Assembly (NCBI GenBank): GCA_902780635.1
Contig: CACZGH010000002.1
Location: 1-64,000, forward strand
Direction of reading: 5' to 3'
Source: an uncultured Prevotellaceae bacterium
GTDB taxonomy: Bacteria; Bacteroidota; Bacteroidia; Bacteroidales; Bacteroidaceae
Length of the DNA stretch: 64,000 nucleotides
Made by a program: the position numbers and the translations under genes. Position 1 is the first letter of the stretch. Each line of letters opens with the position of its first letter. Below the pieces are notes generated by a model that did not search any database, was not told the DNA's origin, and worked only from the letters and a program-made list of their open reading frames with translations. Positions 8,629-18,260 of the stretch are shown here, piece after piece.

Positions 8629-8930
8629 TTCCGTCTTTGTTTATCCTACATCAGCCACCCTATATCAGCCATCTTAGCTCTTGTTCTTACTTTTTAGTAC
8701 TAAGTTCAATCTTCAATCTCCAAAAGTCTTCAATTGTCAACTATCAATTGTCACCTGTCAATTGTCAACTGTCAATTGTCACCTGTCACCTGTCAATTGT
8801 CACCTGTCAACTGTCACCTGTCAACTGTCACCTGTCACCTGTCACCTGTCAACTAGAAAGAATTGTCAACTGTCAATTGTCAACTGTCAACTGCCAACTG
8901 TCAATTGTCAACTGTCAACTAAATCTAAAT
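8629..8930. repeat. CTGTCAA heptamer array
   Basis: From about 8726 to 8927 the sequence is a nearly pure run of CTGTCAA, TTGTCAA and CTGTCAC units with one CTAGAAAGAA linker. It fills the gap between the aminotransferase start and the sugar transferase stop; the initiator region 8629-8725 holds only degenerate repeats. Confidence 0.9.
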
Positions 8931-9578
8931 CACCTCTCCTGCATACTTCATCTTCAGCCCAAGCACAGTGCAGAAAATCATCTGAATATCCTTAATAAAA
9001 GAGTAATTTCTATAATAGTAGCAATTGAGACGAACTTTATCTGGGAAGATGACGGTATCATTGTATTCCTTAGCAATCTCATGTGCATCACGCATATCCC
9101 CTGCAGCTTGCTTTTCAGCCACGTGTGCAGCTATCATTTCGTCCTCCCAACGATACTTCAATGTGGCAGGGCCAGTAATTGCGGGACGAAGCTTCAACAC
9201 ATCACGGTCTTCACCCGTTAACATGTCAGCATACCCAGGCACATCAGGCCGTGGCCCCACGAAACTCATATTACCTATCAACACATCCCAAAGGCCAGGA
9301 AGTTCATCTAGTTTATAGTGTCGTAAAAAAGCACCATGAGATGTGATACGCTTGTCACCTGCCATGCTGATAGTACTACCATGGTGCTTATTAGTCATTG
9401 TCCGAAATTTATGACATTTGAACAGTTTGCCCCCTTTCCCCACTCTCTTCTGAACAAAGAAAATGGGACTACCCGGCATATCAATCTTCACCCAAATGGC
9501 GATGACAACCAATAAAGGGAATAGGATAATAAGACCCACCAAAGAAACCACCCTATCGAATATCCATTTGATAATCAT
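8925..9578 (-). CDS. Initiating sugar-phosphate transferase (WcfS/PglC-like)
   Basis: 217 residues of the bacterial sugar transferase family: one N-terminal membrane helix (VVSLVGLIILFPLLVVIAIW), then the family motifs KFRTM, DELPGLWDVLIGNMSFVGPRP and LRPAITG. It lacks the multi-helix N-terminal domain of WbaP/WcaJ proteins, so it is of the short PglC type. It should transfer a sugar-1-phosphate, probably an amino sugar made with the neighbouring aminotransferase, to undecaprenyl phosphate on the inner face of the membrane, the first step of repeat-unit assembly. The C-terminal about 60 residues after the core are variable. It lies 25 bases after the upstream glycosyltransferase. Confidence 0.88.
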   Translation of the reverse strand: MIIKWIFDRVVSLVGLIILFPLLVVIAIWVKIDMPGSPIFFVQKRVGKGGKLFKCHKFRTMTNKHHGSTISMAGDKRITSHGAFLRHYKLDELPGLWDVLIGNMSFVGPRPDVPGYADMLTGEDRDVLKLRPAITGPATLKYRWEDEMIAAHVAEKQAAGDMRDAHEIAKEYNDTVIFPDKVRLNCYYYRNYSFIKDIQMIFCTVLGLKMKYAGEVI

Positions 9579-9602
9579 ACCTTAGCTATTTTCATCCAAC
9601 AA

Positions 9603-10433
9603 TTATACTTTCTTTCTTGCAAATGTTCTGAATACCCAACCGCGAATACTATTTGGCAAAACCAGTTGAATGATGAACCGCTGGACATAATTTACAATAT
9701 AATCCCACTTTGTTATCATCCCTTCTTTTAGCATAAGTTTCTTAATTCCAATCTCACTGTCGAAATATTTCTTTCCGCCACGTCTGGCAAACTGGTCTGC
9801 TCCACTACGTACATTTACTGCTACATTGGGAATGTTTGCAAACCTACAGCCAGCTTTCATCATTCGCACCCATAGGTAATAGTCCTCGTTCCAAAACCAA
9901 TCCTGATAATTGCCAACTTTCATAACAGCCTCTTTACGGAACATAACCGTTACATGATTCAAGGCGCAGCGGCTTTTCATATACTGATATATTTCATCAT
10001 TTGTCAATGGTACAACCCTTCGTCCTATGATATTGTCGGGTGTATCAATAAACTCCGTCATCTGACCACCGACGATATCCACTTCTGGATGTGCTTCAAG
10101 ATATGCCAGTTGCTTCTCAAACCTATCAGGCAAACATAGATCATCACTATCCATACGAGCTATAATGTCGTATTGGGCATTTTCGACACCTATTTTTAGT
10201 GCATTGCCAAGACCTTCATTTTTATCAAGTCTAATGATTTTTAAGACTTTACCGTATTTGTCCTTATATTCAAGTAAAAGATTCGATAGTTCATCAGGCA
10301 CTGAACCATCCTGTACCATCACAATCTCATTAGGTTTCACACTTTGATGTTCGAGCATGCTGTCAAGTGCGACCCTAACAAAATCTGGCTTATCGTTTTT
10401 GTACACTGATGTACAAACGCTGAACTTTATCAT
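9603..10433 (-). CDS. Glycosyltransferase family 2
   Basis: 276 residues with a GT-A fold: the N-terminus IKFSVCTSVYKNDKPDFVRVALDSML, the acidic loop MVQDGSVPDEL and the metal-binding DxD equivalent ARMDSDD near residue 100. Cytosolic enzyme that adds a sugar to the lipid-linked repeat unit; donor and linkage cannot be read from sequence. Ten bases separate its start from the LicD gene stop, consistent with one operon. Confidence 0.85.
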   Translation of the reverse strand: MIKFSVCTSVYKNDKPDFVRVALDSMLEHQSVKPNEIVMVQDGSVPDELSNLLLEYKDKYGKVLKIIRLDKNEGLGNALKIGVENAQYDIIARMDSDDLCLPDRFEKQLAYLEAHPEVDIVGGQMTEFIDTPDNIIGRRVVPLTNDEIYQYMKSRCALNHVTVMFRKEAVMKVGNYQDWFWNEDYYLWVRMMKAGCRFANIPNVAVNVRSGADQFARRGGKKYFDSEIGIKKLMLKEGMITKWDYIVNYVQRFIIQLVLPNSIRGWVFRTFARKKV

Positions 10434-10442
10434 TGTAACAAT

Positions 10443-11243
10443 TTAATACTGTCCAAAATCTACATTAATTAAATGAATCCCTACTTGTTGTTCAACAGGA
10501 GGAGGTGTCATGTAATCTCCAAACATTTGTGTCAAATATTCATGATAATGTTCAGGTACACAAAGGTATGTATCTTCAAATGGCACATATAATGGCTTTC
10601 CAAAAGTATCTCTTTTTATAATCGCAGTTTTCATATTCGTCCTGCCATAAAAGAATCCCCAATACCCTGTCTCTTTATTATTATACTTTTCTACTTGTTT
10701 AATAATCCAATTCCTTATTACTTTTATTCTTAGTGGAAAAGAGAAGAAGATCATCAATCTTTTCTTAATACCAAACGTTTGGTGTTTGTCACCGCGTTTT
10801 GATAATTGATAACTTAAGAATATTTTTGCACAAATATATTGCCACGTTGCTTTTGTCTTATTTGGGGAGACATTATCCATTTTAAAAACATCCACAAAAA
10901 TACCTTTCATATCAGGGTTATCTGTGTATGACACACCTTCATCTAGTATGGTACCTTTAAGCCTAACCTTAGAAAAATACATGGACCAGTTTTTCAAGCC
11001 CTCTTGGAGATAATACTTTGATTGATCTAATTGTGTATTGCAGACCTCAATAAATTTTTTGTAATTATCATTACTCATAATGATATCCAAATCGTCATCC
11101 CAAGGAATAAAACCCTTATGACGGATGGCACCAATGGCACTTCCTCCCAAAAGATAATACTCAATATTATGTTTTTGACATAAAGTGTCAATGTCTTTCA
11201 TAATATCTAGAATAACCAGTTGCAGATGTCTTAACTCTGTCAT
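10443..11243 (-). CDS. licD: LicD family phosphotransferase
   Basis: 266 residues. The LicD signature is seen in ELRHLQLVILDIMKDIDTLCQKHNIEYYLLGGSAIGAIRHKGFIPWDDDLDI, where GS and the Asp cluster DDDLD form the nucleotidyltransferase-like active site. LicD proteins transfer a phospho-choline or phospho-alditol group from a CDP donor to a glycan. No choline kinase or choline cytidylyltransferase is present, but a cytidylyltransferase-oxidoreductase fusion and an SDR lie just upstream, so a CDP-alditol donor is the better guess. Gene gaps here are 10 bases on both sides. Confidence 0.85.
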   Translation of the reverse strand: MTELRHLQLVILDIMKDIDTLCQKHNIEYYLLGGSAIGAIRHKGFIPWDDDLDIIMSNDNYKKFIEVCNTQLDQSKYYLQEGLKNWSMYFSKVRLKGTILDEGVSYTDNPDMKGIFVDVFKMDNVSPNKTKATWQYICAKIFLSYQLSKRGDKHQTFGIKKRLMIFFSFPLRIKVIRNWIIKQVEKYNNKETGYWGFFYGRTNMKTAIIKRDTFGKPLYVPFEDTYLCVPEHYHEYLTQMFGDYMTPPPVEQQVGIHLINVDFGQY

Positions 11244-11252
11244 ATATGTCGG

Positions 11253-11948
11253 TTATTTGTAACAATACCCCCCATTCACCTCAATTTGGCTCCCATTGAC
11301 AAAAGGATTATCGATGCAAAAACGAAATGCATCAACAATCTCATCAACGGTTGCAAAACGATGGATCGCGGTTTTCTTATAAATGTTCTGTTTGATTTCT
11401 TCTGGTTTTTCTTTTTGCCAAGGAGTGGCCACAAATCCTGGTACTATAGTGTTAACAGTTGTCCCCGTACCTTCAAACTCCTTGACAAGGTTTTTAGAAA
11501 GAGCACAGACCGCAGATTTGGTTACGCCATATGCAAGCACAGTGGCATGAGGATGTATTGCCATCTGTGAACCTGTAAAAAGAATTCGACTTCCATTGGG
11601 TATAATAGGGAAAAACTCACGCACCATGATGTAATGTGAGTTCACAGCTACCTCCATCTGCCTGTCCCAATCTACATCTGTGGTCTCAGTAAAGGATTTC
11701 CGAATACTCATTCCTGCATTGCAAACCAAACAATCTAAATGGTCAGTCCTTGATTTCACATAATTGATAAAAGCATAGACTTCATCCCGCTTGGTCTGGT
11801 CAACGAGATGAGCTTCATAATTCTCTATTTTTTCAGGGAACTCTGGGCCGACGTATGTGGTAAATACATAGTATCCTTTTTCTACCAGCATTTTAGCAAC
11901 CCCAAGCCCCATGCCAGACGTGCCACCGGTTACTACAGCATATTTCAT
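11253..11948 (-). CDS. SDR family oxidoreductase
   Basis: 231 residues of a classical short-chain dehydrogenase: the NAD(P)-binding motif VTGGTSGMGLGVAK, NAG in CLVCNAGMS, catalytic Ser in ILFTGSQMA and Tyr-x3-Lys in AYGVTKSAVCALSK, and the typical ending FVNGSQIEVNGGYCYK. The start at 11948 (MKYAVVTGG) is chosen; the longer frame to 12020 would put 24 unrelated residues before the Rossmann motif. Sandwiched between LicD and a cytidylyltransferase-Gfo/Idh fusion, it may reduce a keto sugar to the alditol that is activated with CTP; that is an inference. Confidence 0.85.
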   Translation of the reverse strand: MKYAVVTGGTSGMGLGVAKMLVEKGYYVFTTYVGPEFPEKIENYEAHLVDQTKRDEVYAFINYVKSRTDHLDCLVCNAGMSIRKSFTETTDVDWDRQMEVAVNSHYIMVREFFPIIPNGSRILFTGSQMAIHPHATVLAYGVTKSAVCALSKNLVKEFEGTGTTVNTIVPGFVATPWQKEKPEEIKQNIYKKTAIHRFATVDEIVDAFRFCIDNPFVNGSQIEVNGGYCYK

Positions 11949-12026
11949 ATATATATATTTATTATCTGCACTCAATGCTGCTCCTCTGCAAAGAAAAATA
12001 TATCTGCATTCGGATTGCACTATAAT

Positions 12027-13367
12027 TCATAATTCAGTCACGTTTTCTCCGTTTCGATATTTCTCAATTATCTCAGCGATTGCCACACTCTCCTTTCTAC
12101 GCAGCTTATAGCAACTCCTTCGGTCGTTCACAATCATCGACAAGAATTCTTGTATTTCATATCGTAATCCTTCTCCGTCATAACTATAGAAGTATTTCTT
12201 GTTCTTGGTCTGGTCTTCATAGCGCACTTCAAAATAGTCAGTCAACCACCATGGAGCAGGCACATATACGTAGCCTTTAGTACCAGAGATCACAAGATTT
12301 CCCTCTGTCTTAACTCCAATACCTAATGTGAACGAAGATGTAGCATGAGGATAATTGATAATACCCTTTGTGTATATATCAACCCCATTCTCTTTCTTGG
12401 TATGGAAATCAACGTCTTTCCAGTTCAAACCCAATAACTTGACAATGGCCATAACTGTTAGCGGAGCATGTTCGGTCATAGCACCACCGGCCTGACCTGG
12501 ATCCAATTCACGGGTAGGCGGATCTACCATCTTACTCAACGAGGCTTTCACATCCACCACATCACCTATGATACCGCTCTTGATAAGCGTCACAATATGT
12601 CCGAACGCTGGGCAATAGGCTGTCTTGCTGGCTTCCAACAATACGAGGTTTTTTCTCTCTGCCAAACGGTATAGTTCTAACGCCTCTTCCTTGCTCAATA
12701 AAAATGGTATTTCGCACAACACATGCTTACCCGTTATTAGACTCTGCTTCACATAATCGTAGTGCGTTAAGTGCGGTGAAGCCACATAAACGACATCCAC
12801 CTCCTTAATAAAAGATTCAAAGTCAGAATAGGCATCTATGCAATATTTCTTGGCAAACGATTCCGCATCTTTGGCGTCAGGATTTAGCACTGCCACCACC
12901 TCTGCACCATTCACGACCTTTGTTTCTGGCATAAAGCGATGAGCTATACGTCCGCTGCCAATGATACCGAAACGATACACATTTTGGCTTTCAGCACGAA
13001 GCATTGTGGAAGAGATCCCTTCAGTCCGAGGAAGATACACCACCTTGCAGTACTCATTCAGATAGTCGAACTTTCCCACCCAATCGCTTCCGATGGCAAA
13101 TATGTCAACATCATATTTCTGAATATCATCAATCTTCTGCCCAAGGTAGTCTTCAATAATAACCTCATCAGCATAGCCAGTAGCTTTTACTGCTTCAACA
13201 CGCTCTAAAACATTGTTACGGACGTTCAATTTACCCCTTCCACGATCGAAACTGTCACTGGTGACGCCCACTATCAGATAGTCGCCTAGTTCCTTTGCAC
13301 GTCGGAGCAAGTTCAGATGCCCTTGGTGTAAAAGGTCGTAGGTTCCATAGGTTATTACTTTTGTCAT
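12027..13367 (-). CDS. Cytidylyltransferase fused to Gfo/Idh/MocA oxidoreductase
   Basis: 446 residues in two domains. Residues 1-130 are a TagD-like nucleotidyltransferase: ITYGTYDLLHQGHLNLL carries the HxGH motif (His14, His17) and RTEGISST the second substrate motif. From about residue 132 (VYRFGIIGSGRIAHRFMPET) a Gfo/Idh/MocA oxidoreductase follows, with its NAD-binding glycine motif and CEIPFLLSKEEALEL equivalent to the EKP motif, here EIP. The fusion suggests that one protein both forms and activates a polyol phosphate (CDP-glycerol or CDP-ribitol type chemistry). Its ATG overlaps the stop of the sulfatase-fold gene by 4 bases. Confidence 0.85.
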   Translation of the reverse strand: MTKVITYGTYDLLHQGHLNLLRRAKELGDYLIVGVTSDSFDRGRGKLNVRNNVLERVEAVKATGYADEVIIEDYLGQKIDDIQKYDVDIFAIGSDWVGKFDYLNEYCKVVYLPRTEGISSTMLRAESQNVYRFGIIGSGRIAHRFMPETKVVNGAEVVAVLNPDAKDAESFAKKYCIDAYSDFESFIKEVDVVYVASPHLTHYDYVKQSLITGKHVLCEIPFLLSKEEALELYRLAERKNLVLLEASKTAYCPAFGHIVTLIKSGIIGDVVDVKASLSKMVDPPTRELDPGQAGGAMTEHAPLTVMAIVKLLGLNWKDVDFHTKKENGVDIYTKGIINYPHATSSFTLGIGVKTEGNLVISGTKGYVYVPAPWWLTDYFEVRYEDQTKNKKYFYSYDGEGLRYEIQEFLSMIVNDRRSCYKLRRKESVAIAEIIEKYRNGENVTEL

Positions 13368-14560
13368 TTACCAATATTTATTATAGTCTTAGGCGTTGAT
13401 TTGTATTTCATGTAGAGTATGCGTAAAAAAAACTTAGCCTTCTGTTTTAGCTCTTCCCAGAAAGTTCCGTTTTTCCAAACACGATTCCACTCTGCCATTA
13501 GAATCTCTTTCTCCTTATGAGCTTCTTCCCAATGTGGATAAAAGAAACGCTGATTAAGAGAATACCATACCCTGCGGTCAGTGTCAAAGAATTCTGGATA
13601 ATACAGGTTCAAATTCTCGCTCGCATCCCATTCCATATCGAATAAGTAGAATCTTTTCTCATGCTTGTCATAAACTAACTTATATCGTCCATGAACAATG
13701 GCCATCTTACGCATAGGCTGTGCATAATATGCTGTCTCGCAATATACGAATTCTTGATGTTCCAATGGCTTTAGACCAAAAATCTCAGAAAGTTGTGTAT
13801 TGCTAATTGGAAAGTCTACAATTTGTTCTGTATAGGGAGCAATTAACGGAATTTGCATCACAGGGTTGTCCACGTCATAACCATAGCTAAATTTCCCCCT
13901 TAGGCCATTCATCTGACCATGGTCTGCACTTATCCAAATACAGTCATCCGCCCATCTCTCTCTGGCCATACCGATTATCTTGTCGAATACATCCAAGTCA
14001 GAGTCATATGAGTTGCGCCCTCGGAAAACATGAGGCAGATGGAACCAAAGAAATACTTTACCTTCAATTGATGCTATCCCATCAAATAGATTCTTGACCA
14101 GTTCAAGGCCGATTTCTGTTTCATTATCATCGTATGTTAAATCATCAAACTGACCAGTCACATGAGCCGAATGGTGCGGGATGATATAGTCCAGACTGTG
14201 TATTGTGGTATGTTTTCCCTCGTTGTTGAAATGCGACTTGGCAAAAGATGTATATGATTTGTCCCAAGCGATATGCACACTGTAACCCTTGTCACTTAAG
14301 TCGTCAAATAGATTGTAGCCTTCTATTTCTTTCTCAGTGCCGTCATATAACTTTCTTCCAGAAGTAAAGAGATACTGGCCAGTTGCCATTGCAGTAAATG
14401 CCATAGCTGTACTTCCGCCTGCGGTATAGAACTGATGATACACGGTTCCTTTAGCTGCTAGCTCGTCTAGATTTTTTTGCCGGAACTGAGTGCTTCCATA
14501 GCATGACAATGCATCTTTGCGCAATGCATCTTTAGAAATGAATATTATCTTTTCTTTCAT
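13364..14560 (-). CDS. Alkaline-phosphatase/sulfatase-fold protein, likely phospho-group enzyme
   Basis: 398 residues. It begins KEKIIFISKDALRKDALSCYG, the first metal site of the sulfatase superfamily, and has the second site in CIWISADHGQMNG. The nucleophile region reads TAGGSTAMAFTAMATGQ: the CxPxR signature required for formylglycine in true sulfatases is absent, and Ser50 or Thr51 would be the nucleophile. That points to a phosphatase or phosphotransferase acting on the polysaccharide, which fits the CDP-alditol genes downstream. Start at the ATG (14560) rather than a TTG two codons upstream; the GT2 stop sits 3 bases away. Confidence 0.75.
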   Translation of the reverse strand: MKEKIIFISKDALRKDALSCYGSTQFRQKNLDELAAKGTVYHQFYTAGGSTAMAFTAMATGQYLFTSGRKLYDGTEKEIEGYNLFDDLSDKGYSVHIAWDKSYTSFAKSHFNNEGKHTTIHSLDYIIPHHSAHVTGQFDDLTYDDNETEIGLELVKNLFDGIASIEGKVFLWFHLPHVFRGRNSYDSDLDVFDKIIGMARERWADDCIWISADHGQMNGLRGKFSYGYDVDNPVMQIPLIAPYTEQIVDFPISNTQLSEIFGLKPLEHQEFVYCETAYYAQPMRKMAIVHGRYKLVYDKHEKRFYLFDMEWDASENLNLYYPEFFDTDRRVWYSLNQRFFYPHWEEAHKEKEILMAEWNRVWKNGTFWEELKQKAKFFLRILYMKYKSTPKTIINIGK

Positions 14561-14562
14561 CC

Positions 14563-15522
14563 TCAACCAAGTGACTTTAGTAAAACACTATGTATTCCTG
14601 CATAGCAACGCATAAGCAAGAAACAACGATGTGATGCCAATTTTACAAACACACGCTTTGAACGTGGATATGATTCTAAGTACTTATTATCTGTCCAGCG
14701 GGGAAATACGTTTTCAAACTCAGACCACAGTTCTAATATCTCATTCCTTGACATACCAACCTTCAGTGCATTGAGCGTTGCACCATAGATGATTGTCTTT
14801 ATGCCATGAAACTCTACAGAATCATGAAATCTCTCTATATCAATATGCTGCAACGTGTAGTGAAACGATGACACGAAATTATAACTAACCTGCGGATGAT
14901 GGCGACTACTTGTTGACGAATTGCTATGGAGATAATTATATAGCAGATTTTTGATGGCAACCACTTTCTTAGCTCGGCTTATCAGCACAGGTATCACCGC
15001 TATGTCTTCGGCATTACTAATAGCAGGAATCTCTATGTCAGCCCATAGTAAGCGCCGCCATACCCCCCCACAAAAACTACCGCCTATGAGCGCCATATAG
15101 TCTAAAAGCCCATTACGAGGCTTCACAGGTCGTTTCCTTACTGTTTTCCCAATGATTTGATTAAAACCGTAGAACACAATGTCTGCGTCAGTTTTGCCTA
15201 TTTCTTTATCAAGCACCTGAAACATGGAGAGGTCATAATAGTCATCTGCATCCAAGAAACATAGGTATTCACCTTGAGCGATGGCTATGCCGTTGTTACG
15301 TGACACACCCGGCCCACTGTTCATCTCATTGCACAGCAAAGTAATTTTTGCATCCTTATGCCTGTCGGCATAAGCCCTGATGACCTCTCGCGTATCGTCT
15401 TTCGAACAGTCGTCAATGCATATTATCTCCCAATCTTTATAATCCTGCATCACTAGAGAGTCAAGTGCACGTTCTATGGTGATAGCAGCATTATAGCATG
15501 GTATGATAACAGAAAACTTCAT
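14563..15522 (-). CDS. Glycosyltransferase family 2
   Basis: 319 residues starting MKFSVIIPCYNAAITIERALDSL, with IDDCSKDDT and the DxD motif YLCFLDADDYYD near residue 95, typical of processive-looking but usually single-step GT2 enzymes. The C-terminal half is specific to this protein and shows no membrane helices. It overlaps the upstream GT4 gene by 4 bases (ATGA), so the two are translationally coupled. Donor and acceptor unknown. Confidence 0.88.
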   Translation of the reverse strand: MKFSVIIPCYNAAITIERALDSLVMQDYKDWEIICIDDCSKDDTREVIRAYADRHKDAKITLLCNEMNSGPGVSRNNGIAIAQGEYLCFLDADDYYDLSMFQVLDKEIGKTDADIVFYGFNQIIGKTVRKRPVKPRNGLLDYMALIGGSFCGGVWRRLLWADIEIPAISNAEDIAVIPVLISRAKKVVAIKNLLYNYLHSNSSTSSRHHPQVSYNFVSSFHYTLQHIDIERFHDSVEFHGIKTIIYGATLNALKVGMSRNEILELWSEFENVFPRWTDNKYLESYPRSKRVFVKLASHRCFLLMRCYAGIHSVLLKSLG

Positions 15523-16730
15523 CGCTCTTGTATTTCGTTGATAAGATCAATAATCTTTTGGCTTTGCTCTTTTGCATTCTTCTTTTCGAGTACAAAGTGG
15601 CGAGCTGCCTGACCCATCTGTCGACACACATCTGAAGACATCGCCAAGGCTTCTTGCATTTTCTTTGATAACTCCTCAGCAGAAAGCTTTTCACCATCAA
15701 TGCTCATACAATAGTTATAGTACTCTTCAGGGATACCCTCTAATCGATATATCAACGTCGGGATTCCCGATGCCAGATACTGTATGTTCTTTGACGGGAA
15801 ACTATAACGGGTAAACTCACCTTCAGGTGTGCGAGGATTAACAAGTAGTCTGGCTTTGGCCTGCAAGCGAAGCACTTCGTCTCTCGGAATCTGCCCCTTA
15901 AAGATAATACGTTTATCTTTAGCTGCCCGTTGCAGCACATATTCCACACTGTCGCCACTTCCACATAGTACTAGCCGAACCTTTTCATCAGTTATCTTAC
16001 AAAAAGCATCCACCAGGAGGCGAGCGCCAAATTTTTTTTCCAGCTTACCCGAATAGAAAACGATTTTTTCCTCTATGTTAAAATCTGGTTCAACATATTT
16101 GTCAGATGATTTATCATATATTCCCTCAACGATGCAATAAGGCTTGTCTGACTTTGTTTTCCCTTGCATCTGTTCTGTGAGATACACAAAACCATCCATC
16201 TGTCGGTATATTCCTTCAATGTCACCTTGCATCCAAAGCTTGAGTTTCGACTTTAAGGTATGGCCATCATACATATCCTCAATAAGGTCAGGGATTATTA
16301 AGACGATCTTGGTTTGAGGAGCATATTTCTTACGGTACTTGAGGATGGCATTAATGATAGAAGGGTTGATGGCATAGACCAAACACGTGGTCGGTTCGCC
16401 TTTCAGCACCTTCTTTATGGTTCTGTAGGTATGCCAACTAATGCTCCAGTTTTGGTAAACATACAGGTTAGTAGCCCCCACATTCCAAACTTCGCGTCCT
16501 TGTTCCACGCAATGCTCTGTAGGCAATTGGAATCGCCTGTTCATAATCGGCCAATAGCCTACTGGCGGTATGTTAATATTCATGAAATCAAGGCCGCACT
16601 CCACTAGTCCATGAAAAATAGCATCAGAGAAAACAATAGCCGATGCTGCATCCGAAAATTTTATGTTCTTGATGATACTTTCGCGCAAAGGGGCAGGATG
16701 ACGGGTGGAAAAGTAGAGAATTAGAGGCAT
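15519..16730 (-). CDS. Glycosyltransferase family 4-like (GT-B)
   Basis: 403 residues. The C-terminal Rossmann domain is clear: KIVFYSGKLEKKFGARLLVDAF, VRLVLCGSGDS, IIFKGQIPRDEVLRL and RTPEGEFTRYSFPSKNIQYLASGIPTL, the last holding the Glu pattern that contacts the nucleotide sugar. The N-terminal domain is weakly conserved, as usual for the acceptor side. A 222-base gap without recognisable features separates it from the next gene upstream. Confidence 0.85.
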   Translation of the reverse strand: MPLILYFSTRHPAPLRESIIKNIKFSDAASAIVFSDAIFHGLVECGLDFMNINIPPVGYWPIMNRRFQLPTEHCVEQGREVWNVGATNLYVYQNWSISWHTYRTIKKVLKGEPTTCLVYAINPSIINAILKYRKKYAPQTKIVLIIPDLIEDMYDGHTLKSKLKLWMQGDIEGIYRQMDGFVYLTEQMQGKTKSDKPYCIVEGIYDKSSDKYVEPDFNIEEKIVFYSGKLEKKFGARLLVDAFCKITDEKVRLVLCGSGDSVEYVLQRAAKDKRIIFKGQIPRDEVLRLQAKARLLVNPRTPEGEFTRYSFPSKNIQYLASGIPTLIYRLEGIPEEYYNYCMSIDGEKLSAEELSKKMQEALAMSSDVCRQMGQAARHFVLEKKNAKEQSQKIIDLINEIQER

Positions 16731-16952
16731 CTGAAAATAAGTTACGTTTGCTACTTTTTTATTGTAGTTAATATATTTATTCTGCTTGTGAAAAACCTAT
16801 ATGGATCATCTAGTAGAACAAATAAACCTATTAATAGATACAAGAATTTTTTAATTGGTTTTCTTCAATGAATTGCAGACTTTGCTAAATCCAATGCTAT
16901 AATGCTATTTCTTATCAACAATCAACGATTTTTGGGAGAGGTCAAATATCTA
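16731..16952. other. AT-rich gap, nothing recognised
   Basis: 222 bases of AT-rich sequence between two glycosyltransferase genes. No repeats of the heptamer or palindrome classes, no RNA-like fold and no convincing reading frame are seen. Confidence 0.5.
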
Positions 16953-18260
16953 TTATTTGGAAAACGATTCTTCAAGAGATGGCATCCCCTTCTGAAAGAT
17001 TTTCATAATTTCATAGTAGTTTTTTTTCCATATCCACATGTATTTTTCATTGGAATATCTCTCACTCACAGTTGCAATAGCATTCTCCCGAATTATTGAT
17101 GCAAAACTATCGTCATTAACCAATCTCAGCATATTATTTGCCATTGCTTGATAGTCTCCCTTCTCAGAAAGAAGAATACTCTCTCTATCTTTATTTAATC
17201 CTGGTGTTGCAGGAGTTATTGTTGTTACAACTGGAAGCCCACAAGCCATGGCTTCTCGTATTGTACTGGAAATAAGATCAATTTTCTGAGGCAATAAAGC
17301 GAAACGTGATTTTTTTATTTGACGTATCACATCTTCATGTGTTAGTTGTGAGCCCGTAAAAGTAACATTTTCAACTAGACCATGCTCTTTAAGAATGGCT
17401 TCGAGTTTTAAACGGTACTCTGGAGCACAGTATCCACTCAGATTCAAAGATAGTTTTGGATATCTTTTACATGCGAGTATAAAAGCTTCAATTGCATAGT
17501 CAGCTGTTTTTGCGATGTTTGTTGCAAAATAGACAAAATCATATTCTTTATCTACAGGAGTTAAGTCAACATTTTGGCCTACAGCCAAAGGCATATGTAG
17601 AAAAATAGCATCTTGTTTAATGTATTGTTTAACGTAATCTTTAAAATTCTGCACTGTACTGGCAATATAATCACTTCGTTTTATCACCTCTGCTTCAATT
17701 CGCGAGCGATATACATAATCATCTTTGTCGATATTGTAATTATCTCTAAAAGTAGGATCATTCATCAATGTTTGTAGAGAAACTACCACTGGAATGCTTT
17801 TTGGTATATCCAATGCAGACAATGAATAGTATGGATTTTCCGCGCCAATAACATGTACTATATCTGGTGAAATTTGCTTGACAAAGTTACTGATAATTCT
17901 ACGATTATTTCTATATATTTTTTCTGATTTATGGAAAAATCTCTTTTTTATAAAAGACACTAGACAATCATCCTCAGAGCGGAAGCATTTATAGTGTATT
18001 TTATTATTTGTAAATTCTTGGTAGGTACCATTGATGGCAAGATGTGGAAAAACGACCGTCAAGTCAATGTCATCATATTTCTCGAATTCTTTTATTGCAT
18101 TTGACACCCATACTGCCGTATCTCGATATTCTAATGTTTCCCTCTTTTTAATTATCCCTAAAAACTTCTTAAAATAGAGAGGCGCAAAATTAATATGATC
18201 TCGTATCTTTATATCCGAGAAATGGCATATCCATAATACTTTTAATTTCTTTTCATTCAT
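16953..18260 (-). CDS. Glycosyltransferase family 4 (GT-B)
   Basis: 435 residues. The N-terminus LKVLWICHFSDIKIRDHI and QISPDIVHVIGAENPYYSL form the acceptor domain; KLSLNLSGYC, NVTFTGSQLTHEDVIRQIKKSRFALLPQKID and ISSTIREAMACGLPVVTT form the donor domain with the GT4 Glu motif. Similar in layout to the EpsF/Cps2F kind of capsule glycosyltransferases. It follows the polymerase gene after a 184-base AT-rich gap. Confidence 0.85.
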   Translation of the reverse strand: MNEKKLKVLWICHFSDIKIRDHINFAPLYFKKFLGIIKKRETLEYRDTAVWVSNAIKEFEKYDDIDLTVVFPHLAINGTYQEFTNNKIHYKCFRSEDDCLVSFIKKRFFHKSEKIYRNNRRIISNFVKQISPDIVHVIGAENPYYSLSALDIPKSIPVVVSLQTLMNDPTFRDNYNIDKDDYVYRSRIEAEVIKRSDYIASTVQNFKDYVKQYIKQDAIFLHMPLAVGQNVDLTPVDKEYDFVYFATNIAKTADYAIEAFILACKRYPKLSLNLSGYCAPEYRLKLEAILKEHGLVENVTFTGSQLTHEDVIRQIKKSRFALLPQKIDLISSTIREAMACGLPVVTTITPATPGLNKDRESILLSEKGDYQAMANNMLRLVNDDSFASIIRENAIATVSERYSNEKYMWIWKKNYYEIMKIFQKGMPSLEESFSK

